The position numbers and the translations under genes were made by a program. Below the pieces are notes generated by a model. The model had not been told where the DNA came from. It searched no databases and saw only the letters and a list, made by a program, of their open reading frames with translations. DNA of 64,000 bases from Gnetum montanum (taxonomy: Eukaryota > Streptophyta > Gnetopsida > Gnetales > Gnetaceae). The stretch lies in the NCBI GenBank assembly GCA_015680685.1, contig MNCI01030961.1:2769-66768 (forward strand), read 5' to 3'. Shown piece by piece: positions 1 through 12,430 of this stretch (position 1 is the first letter of the stretch; each line of letters begins with the position of its first letter).

Positions 1-1848
1 AAGCCGATTCCTCAACTAGCCGTACACATTGGACCCTGGAGNCCACCTCTTATTTATGGATATGGCGGCGGGATGCGATATCGTGTACGCAATATTGCAG
101 GAGAAGACGCGATATCGTGGCCTAGTGCAAGTCCCGTCTCATCAATAGCTACTCACCACTTCTTCCCATTTTTTGACATGAACAAAAAGAAAATTTATTT
201 TCAAATAATCAAGATAGATAAATGACTTGTTCTTAGAATAGAAACATCATAAAAACTCTCCCCCTTTGTGTACAACACTGAAAAGAATGGGATCATGAAA
301 AAGATTTATCCAAACAAGTGCAAGATTGTTTTATGAGATAAACATCAAGTGATAATCCCATAGAGATATACATTTATTAGCATTATTTCCATAAGGCTAA
401 TGATGTTAAATCAAATAAGAGTTGTTTCTTATTGAAGTCCAAATTTTGAGCATTTAGGATCATGTAACTTATCTTTTTGAACCAATAATCCATTAGTAAC
501 AAGAAATTCATGATTATATAATCATCCAATGTTTTAGTAGTTTTGAAAAGCATAGCAAATTTATGGTAGGTAAAACACACATATATAACTTTTAAGACAA
601 AGCAATACATATTATTATATCAAATGATCAAACACAAATAAAAAAGAAATCATAAACTAATATATAACAATCAAGTTGAGCACAAAAATAGCAAATATAT
701 ATATACCTCGTATCTTACCAAAAGAGATCATGAACACATGTTTTAGTTTTTCTCAACTTATACTTGTAATAAGGGCCTTAGGTACTTAAAAAAATATATT
801 CTCAACATAAAAAATGTTAGACAATAAATAGAACTCACAAGTAAGTTTATATAATATATAAAGATTAGGTGCTTTCACCATGAAAGTTAAACTTTAGAAA
901 AGGTTTTAATAAATGTTCTCTTTCATAAATTACTAGATGAATATGCTCTTCCTTAGTCATTTTTAGATGAGGGTGAGTTGAAATATGAAGTTTTTCTACT
1001 TGAGTATCTTTTGGTAAAAGCATCAAGAGACTTCCCCTACATAGGTGGCCTCTTGGATTAGGTTCAAGCTTCCCCTACATATATGACTAGTTTTTGAGAC
1101 ATCTAGTTTCCTTGGTCATAATACATATATTATAGAGAGATTGGTATTCCCTCTTGAATCTTTTAGGATCTCCATGCTACACAAAAATTCTAAGAGAAAG
1201 TATGGAAACTAAGGTCTTCCATTAGTTATATCAAAAATCAACACAAAAATACAAGTATTACATGTACTTGATACTTACACAAGGGCATAGGAGATCTATC
1301 CATAAATCTAGAGAGCCATAATAAGTATTAAGACTTTTAAAAGAAAGACCTTAATATAGAAAATAATTCCTATTGAAATGATTTTCTCAGAAGATACATG
1401 AATTATAGTAAAGGTACCAAATCCAATGCTTAAATATCCACATCAAAAATCTTTCAAAAGACGTTGGAAAATAATGTTAAATCACAAGACATTTAAACAA
1501 CAATTAATGTCCAAGAAATACATCAAAGGATTTTAAACACTTGTAATTAATATATATTCCAATGGAGAATCAAAATATTTTTCAATAAAATTTTTTAAAA
1601 GTTTACAAATATGAAAATATTTCATTTAATTATAAGGTTAATCACATCATGCTCAAACATACAAAAGATACCATAATCAAAAATTCTAGCAATACCAAAT
1701 ATCTTCTCTTGTAAGTGCTTATCTTAATATTTGTAGATTACTGGTGCTAACATGCCATAGCCAGATATAAAGTAAGCACATATCAACACAATTCAAACTC
1801 TCCAAATTAAATACTAATACAAAATTTAACAAGCAAGAGGATAGAAAC
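1..1848. other. Left edge, no gene recognised
   Basis: No coding frame that I can support on either strand. The first ~150 bases are CpG-rich and carry the word GCGATATCGTG twice (near 75 and 107), unlike the AT-rich DNA that follows, so a junction near 150 is likely. Position 42 is an N. At 255-275 the minus strand reads a purine-rich AAAGGGGGAGAG, which resembles a copia polypurine tract, but no matching LTR start follows it. Two copies of CTTCCCCTACATA lie at 1030-1080. The stretch may be the downstream remainder of the copia element whose gag lies to the right, too decayed to read. Confidence 0.4.
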
Positions 1849-3330
1849 TTACCTTGACTTACCTTGCTTACAATTGAGAATTAAGATGCCTAGTGTGATA
1901 GAGAATGAGATTTCTCTTCTTACACAGACTTCTTCAGTTTTCAGGGTCTGGCTCCTTTTCATAAATTGGCTAGATAGTGTCTTCTCATTCTTATGTTCCT
2001 TTCTCTTGATTCTCAAAACTTTTTGAACTTCCACATTCTTGTGAGTTATCCAATCTTTCTTAACTCCTCTCTAATTTATTTGCATATCCTTTTTAACCTA
2101 TGAAAAATCATTTCCAGGCACATTCAGATAAGACCAAGGAATCCTATGATATGACAAAGTGCTCATGTGATAATATTTTAAATTTCACTTCTATTTCTTA
2201 TGCCCAAAGTTATGACAATAATAACATCTCACCTTTCTATAATATTTAAAATAATGATACCTTGAAGCTAGTCTTGGTTGAGATGTAGTGCCTGTTGATT
2301 CTTCATTCTTTCGAGTGACCTTTGTTTGAGATGGGGTTAGTGTAGATGATTCCTTTTGTGTATAACATCTGAGCTGATGATTATCATGTGAACTTCTTCC
2401 TTATCCAAGAATCATTTGAAGGAACACTTTTTCCTTGACTAGCCTTTCATTCACATGTTTAGCATCTGCAAGTTCTTTCTTGATCTACTCATAAGATTGG
2501 GTTAGCTCTTTATCCTTAGCCATGAGCTTTGAGATTTCTTTTGTGAGATAAGAAATTTTTAAATTTAATGAATAAATATCTTGATCATTAGTTTTTACTT
2601 ACTTAGCTTTATAAAAATACTTTCCAACTTACACAATAGGTCATACTTTTCTTCCTCATTCTTAGATTAATCATCATCATTAGAAAGGCTAACATCATCA
2701 TCTATGAGAGCCATATAGATGAGATGAAGATCTTTTGAGGCATTACCTAACTCTTCCTTGCCTTGGTCTCCATCATCCTAGCTAGTGAAGAAATTTTTTT
2801 CCTTTCTATCTTCTTGAGTTGATGCATGTTCATCATCCCAACTTGTATGAATGTTACTTCTTCTCATTTCTTCACTATACTTTTTCTCTTGAAACCTATA
2901 AGCATTAGGGCATTTGGAGGCTAAATGGCCTCTTCCACTACATATCCAATATTCAATAGAAGAAATATAAATATTAGAATTTAAAATATTTTTACCTCTT
3001 TCCTTACCTCTTTCTCTAAATTTGAATTGATTGGATCAATTTTTTTTTTTTGAGAAATTTCTTAGACATCCATTTGTTTGCTTTTGTTCTATGGACAAAG
3101 AGTTCTTGTTGATCTGCTTAGTCACATAGGTTAGGTTTTGAACCTCAGTCTTAAGGTTTAAGTTTTCTTTCTTGAGATAAAAACATTCATCATCAAGAAA
3201 TATAATTTTCATTTCCTTAACATGAAAATTATCTTTTACCTCTTTTGAAACGAAATAATCTCATTGCAAAATATTCCACACCTTTCATCAATATCACAAA
3301 CACTATTAAGCTTGCAAGAGTAGACACTTT
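1849..3330 (-). pseudogene. Decayed Ty1/copia gag with two CCHC-type knuckles
   Basis: Read on the minus strand, this follows a PBS and LTR at higher coordinates, as gag should. At about 2890-2950 the frame gives ICSGRGHLASKCP, a zinc knuckle whose first cysteine is now tyrosine. At about 2190-2240 it gives CYYCHNFGHKK, a second knuckle without its last cysteine. Between them lie acidic and lysine-rich runs, including a serine/aspartate-rich piece near 2660-2720. This is the pattern of plant copia gag proteins with a long acidic linker between knuckles. Many stops and shifts break the frame. Protease, integrase and RT of this element are not visible. A 61-codon open piece at 1849-2034 may be the remaining gag tail. 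The zinc knuckles are seen directly; the copia assignment rests on the PBS. Confidence 0.6.
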
Positions 3331-3414
3331 TATTTCTCCTTGACCAAGTTTATCTAGTGTTGAAAGCCCCTTTCTTTATTCACTCTTTGGAGATTGATGA
3401 AGAACATAAGAGTA

Positions 3415-3430
3415 CCAAGATATGATACCA
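3415..3430 (-). other. Primer binding site of copia element F
   Basis: The minus strand reads TGGTATCATATCTTGG directly after the LTR. The first eight bases match the usual plant initiator-methionine tRNA PBS (TGGTATCA), typical of Ty1/copia elements; the rest has drifted. It fixes the element's direction as minus. Confidence 0.6.
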
Positions 3431-3434
3431 CTTT

Positions 3435-4656
3435 TGGATCATTGAACTTATAGAGGGGGAGGAGGGATAACTAATTTTTCCAAATAAAAATTCTTTAACA
3501 TAAATCACACATCAATTTTAACGTGGTTCCCCAACTTGGGTATTCCACACTTAGAGGGTAGTTCACAAGCACACCTCTAGACTTTGTTTTTCTTAAAATG
3601 TGATTGAAGCATCCACACCCTATACAATCATTAAGCCCTACTTTAGAGTGCTGTGCCACAACAGTAGCCATGCAACCTCACAAGGTTCCATCAAGCTTGG
3701 AATGTGGTTTCTAGGCTTTCACATCCTTTACACTCTTGAGCTTCACACCGAAATGTTGTATTGCAATACCAACAACTCAATCATGTAGAATCCCAACAAG
3801 CTCAAGCAAGGTGCCCTTCCACAAGAAGCACATCAATCCCACAAGGTAATAAGAGAGTAATAATTATAAGGAATAAATGAAACTAGGTTTGCTGATCCTT
3901 ACACTTTGAGGTACAACATAATTTACAATGAAAAATGATAATACAATGAGAAGCAATAGAGAATACAATGATTACAAAATGTTAGTACAATGATTATACA
4001 TATGTTTGTACTTTTTCCAATGCATATGAAGTCTTCTTATAGCTACCATGTTTCTAAATCCATCTTGGAACTCATGCAATTTCTAGCCAATGATCATTAA
4101 CGATCATGGAAGATGTCTTCTTCATGTTCAAGAGATCTTTATGTATTTTCCTTCAATTCTAGGAAGATGTATTTGTCTAAGAAATATGTCTTTCAAAAAT
4201 CTTCATTCTAGGAAGAAATATTTGTCTAATGAAAGCCATCTTTGTCTGATGAAATATGTCTACTATTTTGTAGAGATGGCTTTGACTATGCTAACTATCA
4301 AAAATATTTCTTTGATATGGAAAAGGTGTCTCTATTGTAGGAGCCAAAAATGAAACTATTTGTTTTGATTCTAGGAACCTTCGAATGCCTTCAAATAAGT
4401 TTCCATAGACGTTATAATCTTCTAGAATCATCAAAATGAGCTAGAAATACTACAAAACATGCAAAGACATTCAAGAATCATCCTCAAGAAAAATAGATAC
4501 ATTTTTCTTAACTTCTTCATATTCTTCCATGCTCCCTTGCATCCTTGTGATCCAAAATTTTCTTGTGAGTCCTTGAGACCTTTGCTCTTACTCCTATAAA
4601 TACAACAACCATAAAAACATCCTTGTACTCCATTTTTCTTAACATTTTGACATACC
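3435..4656 (-). mobile_element. 5' LTR of Ty1/copia element F
   Basis: The left limit is TGGATCATTG next to the PBS. The right limit is ...GACATACCA, after which homology to element X pol begins (about 4658), so F was inserted into X. On the minus strand the LTR therefore starts TGGTATGTC and ends in CA, about 1.2 kb. An internal piece around 3520-3550 (ACGTGGTTCCCCAACTTGGG) is of a kind often seen in plant LTRs. Short open frames inside it (3600-3788, 4090-4353, 4431-4658) have no family features and are not called as genes. The partner LTR would lie left of the window. Confidence 0.55.
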
Positions 4657-4657
4657 A

Positions 4658-6290
4658 AAAGGTCAACAAGTTGAACTTAGTTGTTATGGATTTTCATCAT
4701 GCTATATGGAGACTTTCATAGATGTTGGTTGTTATGGCTCTAAGAACATTATCTTTGCATATGACATTGACTTAGCTCCTCAAGAGGTTGTGTTTCCACT
4801 ACTTGAGTGTGAAGACTAGGGATAGATAATACTTCTTCACTTTGATGTATTAGGTCTCATAGGTAATTAATGCATGGCTTAGGTAGTATACTAAGAACTA
4901 TGCTTCATTATCTCATTTCTGACAAAGTAGAGAAGCTATGAATGCATCAAAGATAGTAAGGTAGATGTAAAAAGTTTTATCCTTTTGTGGTGGATAGACC
5001 ATGGGTAGTTATGCTAACTCTTTCTTAAGGTTTTTAAAGGTTTCTTATCATTAAGTTGTCCACTCATAGCAAGCTCCTTTCTTAAGTAAGTGTTGCATGG
5101 GTTTTAGCTTATCTATAATCTTGGTGATGGACCTACACATAAATTGTAATCTACCTTGTAATCCTTGGAGCTCCTTAAGGCTACTTGGTAATGACAAGTT
5201 GAATATGACCTTAACCATATTAGGATTGACATGTATATTTGCTTTAGACACTACAAAACTAAGCATCTTACTAATTTTGACATCAAATATATACTTCTTT
5301 GGATTAAGCCTAAGTTCATATTTGAGACGTCATTTCAACACAAGATTAAGGTCATGCGCATGGTCATTGGCCATCTTGGATTTAACTGCTAGTTCTCCAT
5401 GTAGTTATTAAGTAATCCTAGCATGTAATAACTAAATATATATGTCCTTAATCATTGATAGGTTGCACGTACATTATTTAGAATAAAGGGTATCACAGTG
5501 TAATAATGGTTTTCCAAGTGGTCATGAAGGTCATACAAAGTTAATACTATGGAGTAATCATAACTTGGTTTTATCCCAAAAATCTATTCATGAAGGGTAA
5601 CAATGCATGTTTGGCCATAGGATCGATAAGTTTGTCAATTAGGTAAAGGAAAATCATCTTTAATAGTTTCCTTATTCATATCTTAGAAATGTATACAAAT
5701 ATGTATACTCCAATTTTCCTAGGGAATATCACTATGTTGGACATCCAATTGACACAATTGATAGCTTGAATGAAATTAGCTTGATATAGTTTCATGATCT
5801 CATCATGAAGTACCAAGGCTAAATCTAGTATAATCTTGTGAATGTTTTACTTAAAAATTTTGATATTAGACTCTAGTATGATATTATGTTATAGTAGGCA
5901 TGGATCAAGACTTGGCGTATCTTCATATGATGAAGAAAAGATCTTAACATTGTCTTGGAGGACCTTGGTAATGTCTTGGGCTTGCTGAGGTTCTAGTGAG
6001 GATCTTAATTTTAGTGTTTTCTCCTCACCACTATGTGTTGTGATAGGAACCTTAACTAGAGAGTCAACCTCAAAGTGAAGGGTTTTAATTTGGTATTCGA
6101 GGCATTTGAGAGGCTTTTCTATAGAGGTTATGTGGTTGAGTAGGCTTTTTGCCTCAAGAACTAAGTAATTAATGTTAATGACTCATTCAAAATCACCTTG
6201 AGGTTCATTTATGCTCAAAAGAAAACTAAGCTACTTCCAAGTATTCATACTCCAATCTTGCATGTCAACCAAAGGCACATTAAGTGGCAC
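4658..6290 (-). pseudogene. Element X pol remnant: RT and RNase H (Ty3/gypsy, Tat type)
   Basis: The minus strand carries the end of reverse transcriptase and the start of RNase H. The clearest block is 5051-5330, with KYELRLNPKKYIFDVKISKM and, after it, LKELQGLQGRLQFM and HLLKKGACYEW, all characteristic of plant Ty3/gypsy RT and its RNase H junction. The active-site YVDD position now reads YMEN. The RNase H part runs down to about 4662, where the copia LTR cuts it off. Upstream (5850-6290) is the RT N-terminal linker, alignable with the same stretch in elements B and C. Many stops. The second RNase H and integrase of X would lie beyond the copia insertion, outside the window. Confidence 0.8.
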
Positions 6291-7069
6291 CTATGTGATA
6301 AAATGATTAAATAATGTTAAACAATGCAACATAATCTATTGATAATGAATATATGAGTCAAAAAATCTTATACCAAAGGCCAAACAAGATTCAAACATGA
6401 TCAAGAAAAGTTGTAAGAGGTAGGTTAAAACAAATAAGATGGAACAAAGGTTGAATGAGGTTAAATGAAGGCCGGTCAAATGAAGATTAAATGATGATGG
6501 AACCTTATCAAATGATGTCAAGTATGGTCAAAGCATGATCAATAGAGGCCATAAGAGAGAAGTTAGGATAAATATGATGAACCCAAGGTCAAATAGCATA
6601 TAATGAGGCCAAATTAAGGTCTAAATGATGTCAAATAGGACCAAATGATGGTTGAGCCCCATCAAATGACTTCAAGTAAAGTCAAAGTAGATAATACTAA
6701 TGTCCAGTAATCTTGATTGATATCAAACAAAGTCAACTAAAGAAAAATGATATCAAATGATAGCAAAAGGATCAAATGATAAGGAAATGAAGGAAATATA
6801 GTCAAATGACACCAAATGCAATGACAATGAAGGTCAATAATATGTAACATGGTCAAATTAAGCCAAAACACAATGGGATAAGGCCAAATCAATCAAGGTG
6901 AAAAAATATGGTAAAACATAATCAATATTGATTAATTTGGATCATATTTTGCTAGTTTTAGGCCTTAACAAGACATAGTGGAAGGCTATAGGATTAGTGG
7001 AAGAGTTTGGATAGTTGGAGAGGTCATTTTGAGGCTATTTTTAGCAGAAAATAAAGGATTTTAGAAAAA
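6290..7069. repeat. Simple GGTCAAATGATG-type repeats of element X
   Basis: From about 6400 to 6910 the plus strand is built from loose copies of GGTCAAATGATG and AAATGAGGTCAAA, drifting in spacing. Matching but shorter tracts follow the RT linker in B (about 14085-14220) and C (about 46550-46700), so this is an element module rather than random low complexity. One copy of the GGCC-type short repeat (CTAGTTTTAGGCCTTAACA) lies at about 6950-6970. No gene is visible. Confidence 0.5.
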
Positions 7070-8240
7070 ATATGCTGGCCCTCTCAAAAACTACATTGGA
7101 TAGCATATTTCCCACATGATATACCACATTTTTTAATGAAATTTGATTTCCAAGGTTCATTTGAACCATTTTCTAGGTCTTGAGATGTTAAAATGCTAGT
7201 GCAATGGGTTAGGAATAGGAATTTGTTGATTTTGGTATTGATTTAATCCATTGAGGTCAATTCATGCTACCAAGGGCTAAAAAATACATTGAACAACATA
7301 TCTTTCTCAAGCCCCAACCAATATTTTCAAGAAAAATAAATTCATGAGGTGTTAAACATGAAATTTTGACTCTAGGAGTCTCCCAGGGTAGTCCAAGGAT
7401 GTTAGGGTTGTAGGATGATTATCTAGATTCAATGTTAGTTTGAAGCCCCACATCTAAAAACTACATTGGCTAGTGTATTTACTTGGCTTTACCATAATTT
7501 TGATGGAATTTTATATTTTCATATCCAAAATAGGGTCAAATGATAGCTAGTTTTAGGTTATGGTGTTCTAGGCCTTTCTAGGTTTGTCTAGCCATGTTTT
7601 GGGCAATCTTGGAGTGTCATAAGGCTAGGAGAACTACTTCACATGTTAAAAATATAATGGCCAGCATATTTATTATATGCCATAGTGTATTTATTGAGAA
7701 ATTTTAATTTCTAGGAAGTTTGGATGGTTAATCAAATAGGTCTTTTGGCTTTTATGGCTAGGGTTTGGGCTTAAAATTGCTAATCCAGGAGATCATTAGA
7801 GGCAGGATTTGGCCATTTCTTCCAAAAAATATTATGAATAGCATATTTTTTATTGATTCTAGTGTACCTTTGGAGAATTTGATGATTTAAATTATTTTCA
7901 AGCTCAATTTTTATGGTTTTACGGTTATTAAAGGCTCTGGTAAGGTTTTGGAACTAGATGGAGGCATTCAAAAGTTGATTTAACTGGTTGATAGATTTTC
8001 CTTAGGATTTCTTGGAAATGATATGCTAGCCAATGTATTTAAGACTTATCCCAACTTATTTCCAAGGTTTAAATCAATTTCAAATCATTTTGGACTTGTT
8101 ATTTTGCATTGCAATGTTATCAAAGGCTTCAAGAAGGTTCCAACACTAGGGATTTCAATTTTGGTTGTCATTTGAGGCCTTATTAGTTCATTTCTTACTT
8201 AATCTTTCTAAAGATAAACTGGCCAATGTATTTATGAACA
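7070..8240. repeat. ~188-bp tandem array of element X
   Basis: A recurring phrase of the form AAAAACTACATTGGCTAGCATATTT starts near 7085, 7275, 7456, 7647, 7833, 8020 and 8212, i.e. spacings of about 184-192 bases. The sequence between these anchors is similar but much diverged. The array occupies the same place as the arrays in B (14655-16240) and C (47137-49740): between the RT linker and the opposite-strand gene. It ends just before the insertion point of element B. Confidence 0.65.
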
Positions 8241-9133
8241 TTTCTAGCATATCGTTTCAATAAATATGGGTTTTGACACTTTGAACAAGTTTTAGGAGCT
8301 TTCATAGTTGTCAAAGGTTTTGGCTAGGGTTTGGTACCTAACTTGGTAGTTTTAAGGTTGATTTAAGGTTTAGTTAATGTAATTTATTTTCATTCCTTTC
8401 ATAGATATTGCAACTGAAAATCTCAGTTGTTGGAAGAAACTAAGGATTCTTAGTCATAGGTAGCCTAAACCCTAAATACCCTAGGGCCTCTGTAAGAAAA
8501 AATGGGATTTAGGGTTCCCTAGATAGTCCAGTAAATCACCTAGGGGCTGGATGCAAAATAGGGATGTAAAAAAAGAATAGAAATATGAAAATATATGAAA
8601 TGATGCATTGAAATATAATAATTATATATGAAATTGTACATAATTTGAAATCATAAATTTCATTAAATGAACAAAGAATGAGTTTAAAGATGTGTACAAA
8701 ATTGGTGCCCAAGAGAGGGGCAAAGAGGGGTTCACTTGGGTAGGGGTTTAGAGCTTGTTGAAGCCACAATCAACTCCATGATTTGGTATCTCTAGTGCTC
8801 CTAATGTGATTAAACCTCCTTTTTCTCCACCTTAGATTTGTAACATTAGTTGATGTTGGGGGTGGGGGTGTTGGGGGTTATGGACGCATAAAGGATTGGA
8901 ATGTCCAAAGTGCACCACATTGGGATTTGATGATCCAAGGGGGGCAACATTAACATCCAAAGCTCACAAATCCAAAGGGGGAAGTAACAGGGAATAACAA
9001 GTTGTAGAGGTTTCACACTGTTAGACTCCAAGAAGCTACATTTTTAGCAAGGAAAATAGAACTCTTGGATTCTAAAATACCAAGGATCTTGAATTAAAAA
9101 AGTGTGGAATCTTAACATGATGCCAAGGTTTGG

Positions 9134-9141
9134 TTTTTATA
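9134..9141 (-). promoter_or_regulatory. TATA box in element B 3' LTR
   Basis: The minus strand reads CCCTATAAAAACCA. The same CCCTATAAAAA lies at the matching place in the other B LTR (29462-29469), and CCCTATATAAAC in the C LTR (36874-36882). Conservation in three diverged LTRs supports a real core promoter for the element's minus-strand transcript. Confidence 0.55.
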
Positions 9142-9462
9142 GGGTTATGGCCATGATTGAAGGAAAAAATTGGTTTCAAATGGCTGACATGATTAGCTGA
9201 AAATTGGCTACCAATAACTGACATAATTGGTTTCTAAATTGCTGATTGATTGGCTGAAAATTGCCTTTCAAATTGCTAATTGATTGGTTGCAAATTGGCT
9301 ATCGAATTCTTGAAATTTAGCTATCATGTTTAGGGGGTAGGTGAGATCCACCCCATGCATCCTAGTTGTTTGGTCCCTCCATGCTATTTGACCCCCTCTA
9401 TCCTAGCTAGTTGACCCACTACCCCCCTTTGGGAAAGAGTGTTAATGTTGCAAACGAAAGGT

Positions 9463-9520
9463 GGGGGGGTGGGTTGTGGGTGTTGGGGACGGGGAGGGGT
9501 GGGGGTAGGGGATGGAAGGT
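9463..9520 (+). repeat. G-rich tract in element B 3' LTR
   Basis: Runs of G of length 3 to 7 separated by one to four other bases on the plus strand, enough for several G-quadruplexes. The partner LTR has an even stronger tract at 29795-29865. It is upstream of the TATA box in the direction of element transcription. Confidence 0.6.
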
Positions 9521-9910
9521 CAATGCTAGGGGTGAAGATCAACCTTTTCAAGCTAGGTTAACTTACTTTCCATGCTAGCCTTGAAGTCTTCTAGCTAGCT
9601 TACCCCTTGTGGGGGGTGCGTTCACAAATAGAAAAGTATACCTACAATAAAACCCATCAAATTACCATTCTTTGCATTCCAAAAGGAACTTTTTTACTTC
9701 CCCAAGCCCAAATATATACACTAGATGACTTTTTTCACTTCGGAAATGAGACTTTGTTCAATTATGAAGCATTTTTTAGACTTGAAAGTATGAAACATGT
9801 GAGATTTCCCCTTTATGAGTTACAACCTTCACATTTACAATAAAATATTACCTTGGGTTTTATGGGATGAAATTACAAAGGTTTCAACATGAAAATTTGG
9901 TGGTGTTTTG

Positions 9911-9926
9911 TTAGCCCCTCTTTGTT
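9911..9926 (-). other. Polypurine tract of element B
   Basis: Directly outside the LTR the minus strand reads AACAAAGAGGGGCTAA, purine-rich with a GAGGGG core. Element C has AACAAGGAGGGGCCAA at the same place, immediately followed by LTR start TGAAACACC. In B the two LTR starts read CAAAACACC instead of TGAAACACC. Confidence 0.65.
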
Positions 9927-10540
9927 AGTATCTGAAGGATTGGCCTAAGAGGCATCAATAAAGAATACAAAAGATCACTACATGTCCACCATTGGCATCG
10001 CCTCTCCATGTTTAATCTAGTAGTATGAAACCATATCAAAGAGTGCTTGTGATGATGGGATTTGATTATGATGGAGAAATGGTAGTGGTAGTTAGGAATA
10101 TGGTCATGGAAGCTAACAATGTATTCCAGGTGTTTTCACCATGGTTATAGCATTGTATTGACATATTTTGAAGTGTTGGTTGCTCAAAAAATGTGTTTGA
10201 GGAACAAATCACTTTGCTTCAAGATTTCTTCAATCATTAGGCTTTGAGGCTTATTTGGCTATTTTCATCCTTGGCAATTTTCTTTCTCTATTTTTTTGAT
10301 GGGGTGAAACCTTCATTGGGTTTTATTTCTAAGGCTGGTTTAACATACCTTTCCCATTAAGTGAGTTGCTAAGGCTGGTTTACATGGTGCTAGTTTAAGT
10401 CTCGGTAGGCTATGTTGTTATCTGTTTTAGGCCCTAGTAGATCATGTTGCTAGTTTAAGGCCTTATTAGGCTTTCATGCAAGTTTAGGATCTCATTAGGC
10501 CATTCTAGAGTAGGCTTGATTATTGATGACCATTGGCTAC
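9927..10540 (-). repeat. Element B 3' untranslated region with GGCC-type short repeats
   Basis: No gene is visible. About 9950-10040 is conserved with C at 41890-41990 (AAAGAATACAAAA, CACTACATGTCCACCA). At about 10385-10510 are four tandem units of 31-33 bases built on CTAGTTTAAGGCCTTAGTAGGC. The same unit family recurs at 14235-14300, 23465-23750, 42845-42990, 46718-46750 and 55590-55620. Confidence 0.6.
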
Positions 10541-11640
10541 ATGTAAGATGGCTTCAAATAGAAATGATTGACCAAATTAGCTATCTCATTCCCATCCATG
10601 TTGGAAATCTTAAATGCTCCATTACCATAAGCTTTTGTGACCATGAAGGGTCCTTTCCAATTAACTAAGAATTTATCTACATGCTCACAGATAGCTTTAA
10701 AGATTAGGTCACCTTCCTTGATCTTTCTCTTGGTTTAATTATGGTGATGTTGTCATTTTTTCCTCTCTTGATAACATTCAATGTGAGTAAGAATGTAAAT
10801 AAATTGCTCCTCCATTGAGTCTAGGGCCATCATCTGCAACTCCTTATTGTGCTCATCATTGATGAAGTCAATAAAGGCTACTCAAAGTGATGGCACCTAC
10901 AAAGGTAAAATAGCTTCAAAACAATAAACCAAGCTATAAGGGATTGCTATAGTTGCCATGTGATAGGCCATTCTATAGGGCCATAGTACATGGACAAGAT
11001 GCTCATGCCATTTATGTCTACTATTATTAAGAATCTTCTTCAGTAAATTAATAATGGCCTTGTTGCTTGCTTCTACTTGTCCATTGGCCTAAGGATAATA
11101 AGGCGATAAGAAAGAATGCTTAATGCCTAGGTTGTGACAAAAATATTTTATTTCTTGGCTACTAAATTATGGTCCATTATTTGTATCTATCGTCATGAGT
11201 ATGCTAAAATAGGCTACAATGTTATCTAAGATAAATTTGCAAACTTGTTCAGCTGTAGTCTTCCTTAAGGAAATAGCCTCAACCCACTTCATAAAGTATT
11301 TGGATGAAATGATAATGAAGCTATGAACTATAGAAGACTTGGGTGTTATAGGTCCAATGATATTCAACCCCCATTGTTGAAATGGCCAAGTGATATGAGT
11401 AGTAGGTAACTTTATCGGTGGTACGTGTATGAGATTATTGTGTCATTGGCATGTGTTACAACACTTAACCTTTTGCATGTATTCACTTTCCATATGGGGC
11501 CAATCAAAACCTAATCATCTAATATTAGTAGCCATGGCTATTGGTCCTATGTATCCTCCACAAACAAGCTCATGGACTTCCTCTAGGATCACTTTAGATT
11601 TATTTTTACCTAAGCACTTTAGTAATATACCATTGTAGGA
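10540..11640 (-). pseudogene. Element B integrase remnant
   Basis: On the minus strand, in order: an HHCC zinc finger at about 11440-11590 (VHELVCGGYIGP, with the second His now Tyr, then CCNTCQ); the core domain at about 10920-11370 (NIIGPITPKSS, YFMKWVEAISLRKTT, DTNNGP, NGQVEASNKAI); and a C-terminal GPF/Y-type module at about 10550-10690 (WKGPFMVTKAYGNGAFKI). The first two catalytic aspartates both read Asn (NIIGP and NNGP); the glutamate in QVEAS remains. The Asp-to-Asn changes are G-to-A. The frame has stops (TAA, TAG) and cannot give a working enzyme. Its function, in a live element, is insertion of the cDNA copy into the chromosome. Confidence 0.85.
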
Positions 11641-12430
11641 TCATTGAAAAAAAGTGTTATCACCTATGATGACATAATAATTTGATCCTTTTCGTACAAT
11701 GTCCCTTTGGATAGTAGTAAAGCCTTGAAAAGACTCACCATGCATAAGGTAAAACTCAATATCATCATACCACTATTTATCAGGAGTAGTATGGATGATA
11801 GTTACAAAGGTATCTTTAGTGTTTTGCATGATGGGAACAACATAGTCTATAGTTAAGGTTGAAAACTTACTAAATACATTTGATGTCACATTGTGAGCCA
11901 ATTTTGCAATTGCATCAACTATGGCATTCTTGTTTTGGGGTATGTATAAGATATTAACATCTACAAACTATTGTAATAATTGTTTTCCTAGGTCATAGTA
12001 TGGTTGTAAGTGTTTAAATTTACACATATATGTTTCTATTCCTTAGTTAAACACAAGTTGAGAATCACCTTTAATTGCTAAGTTTCTAATTCCTAGGTCA
12101 TGAACTACCATCATTTCCTTAATCAAACCCTCATACTCCACTATGTTGTTGGTATATGAGAACTAAAAATGATAGGTAAATGATTGGATTTGACCAAATG
12201 GAAATGTTATGATGGAAGTAGCATTGGCCCCATGGGTATTTGAATCTCCATCAAAGTGCATGAATACCACATAACCCTCAAGAACTTGGTTGACAATATT
12301 GATATGCTCAGTGGGAAACTTAGGATCTATGATTGCTTGGTCATTAATAGTGAAACTATGAGTTGTACAACTATAGCTTGACCTTTCATTAAGGATTGAG
12401 AGTTGTAGTGAAGGTCAAACTTTGTAGTTA
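11640..12430 (-). pseudogene. Element B second RNase H domain
   Basis: The minus strand at about 11880-12290 reads MHFDGDSNTHGANATS, then NIVEYEGLIKEMMVVHDLG, then LAIKGDSQLV, then NAIVDAIAKLAHN. These are the DG, E, D and D positions of an RNase H fold of the kind found after the ordinary gypsy RNase H in the Tat lineage (dual RNase H). The piece from about 11640 to 11880 links it to the integrase. Stops interrupt the frame. Presence of this second domain between RNase H and integrase places B, and C with the same order, in the Tat group. Confidence 0.8.

Larger units (their letters stand above)
8409..9910 (-). mobile_element. 3' LTR of element B
   Basis: Aligns along its whole length with 28742-30302 and with 36198-37628. 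Landmarks in common are TGCAACTGAAAATCTCAG or its variant at the left end, the CTCTGTAAGAAAAA stretch near 8490, a long AT block near 8580-8690, a G-rich block (9463-9520), a minus-strand TATA box, and the right-end phrase AATTTGGTGGTGTTT. The short open frames here (8536-8769, 8846-9031, 9607-9843) are shared only as LTR sequence and show no coding features. Confidence 0.8.

Noticed and set aside
243-275. Polypurine tract and 3' LTR of copia element F
   Set aside because: The purine run is suggestive, but the sequence after it does not begin like the F LTR (TGGTATGTC).
5097-5411. 104-codon plus-strand frame
   Set aside because: It lies opposite the clear RT-RNase H sequence of element X and has no features of its own.
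11429-11638. Plus-strand frame over the integrase zinc-finger region
   Set aside because: Shadow of the minus-strand integrase, whose conserved residues explain the sequence.
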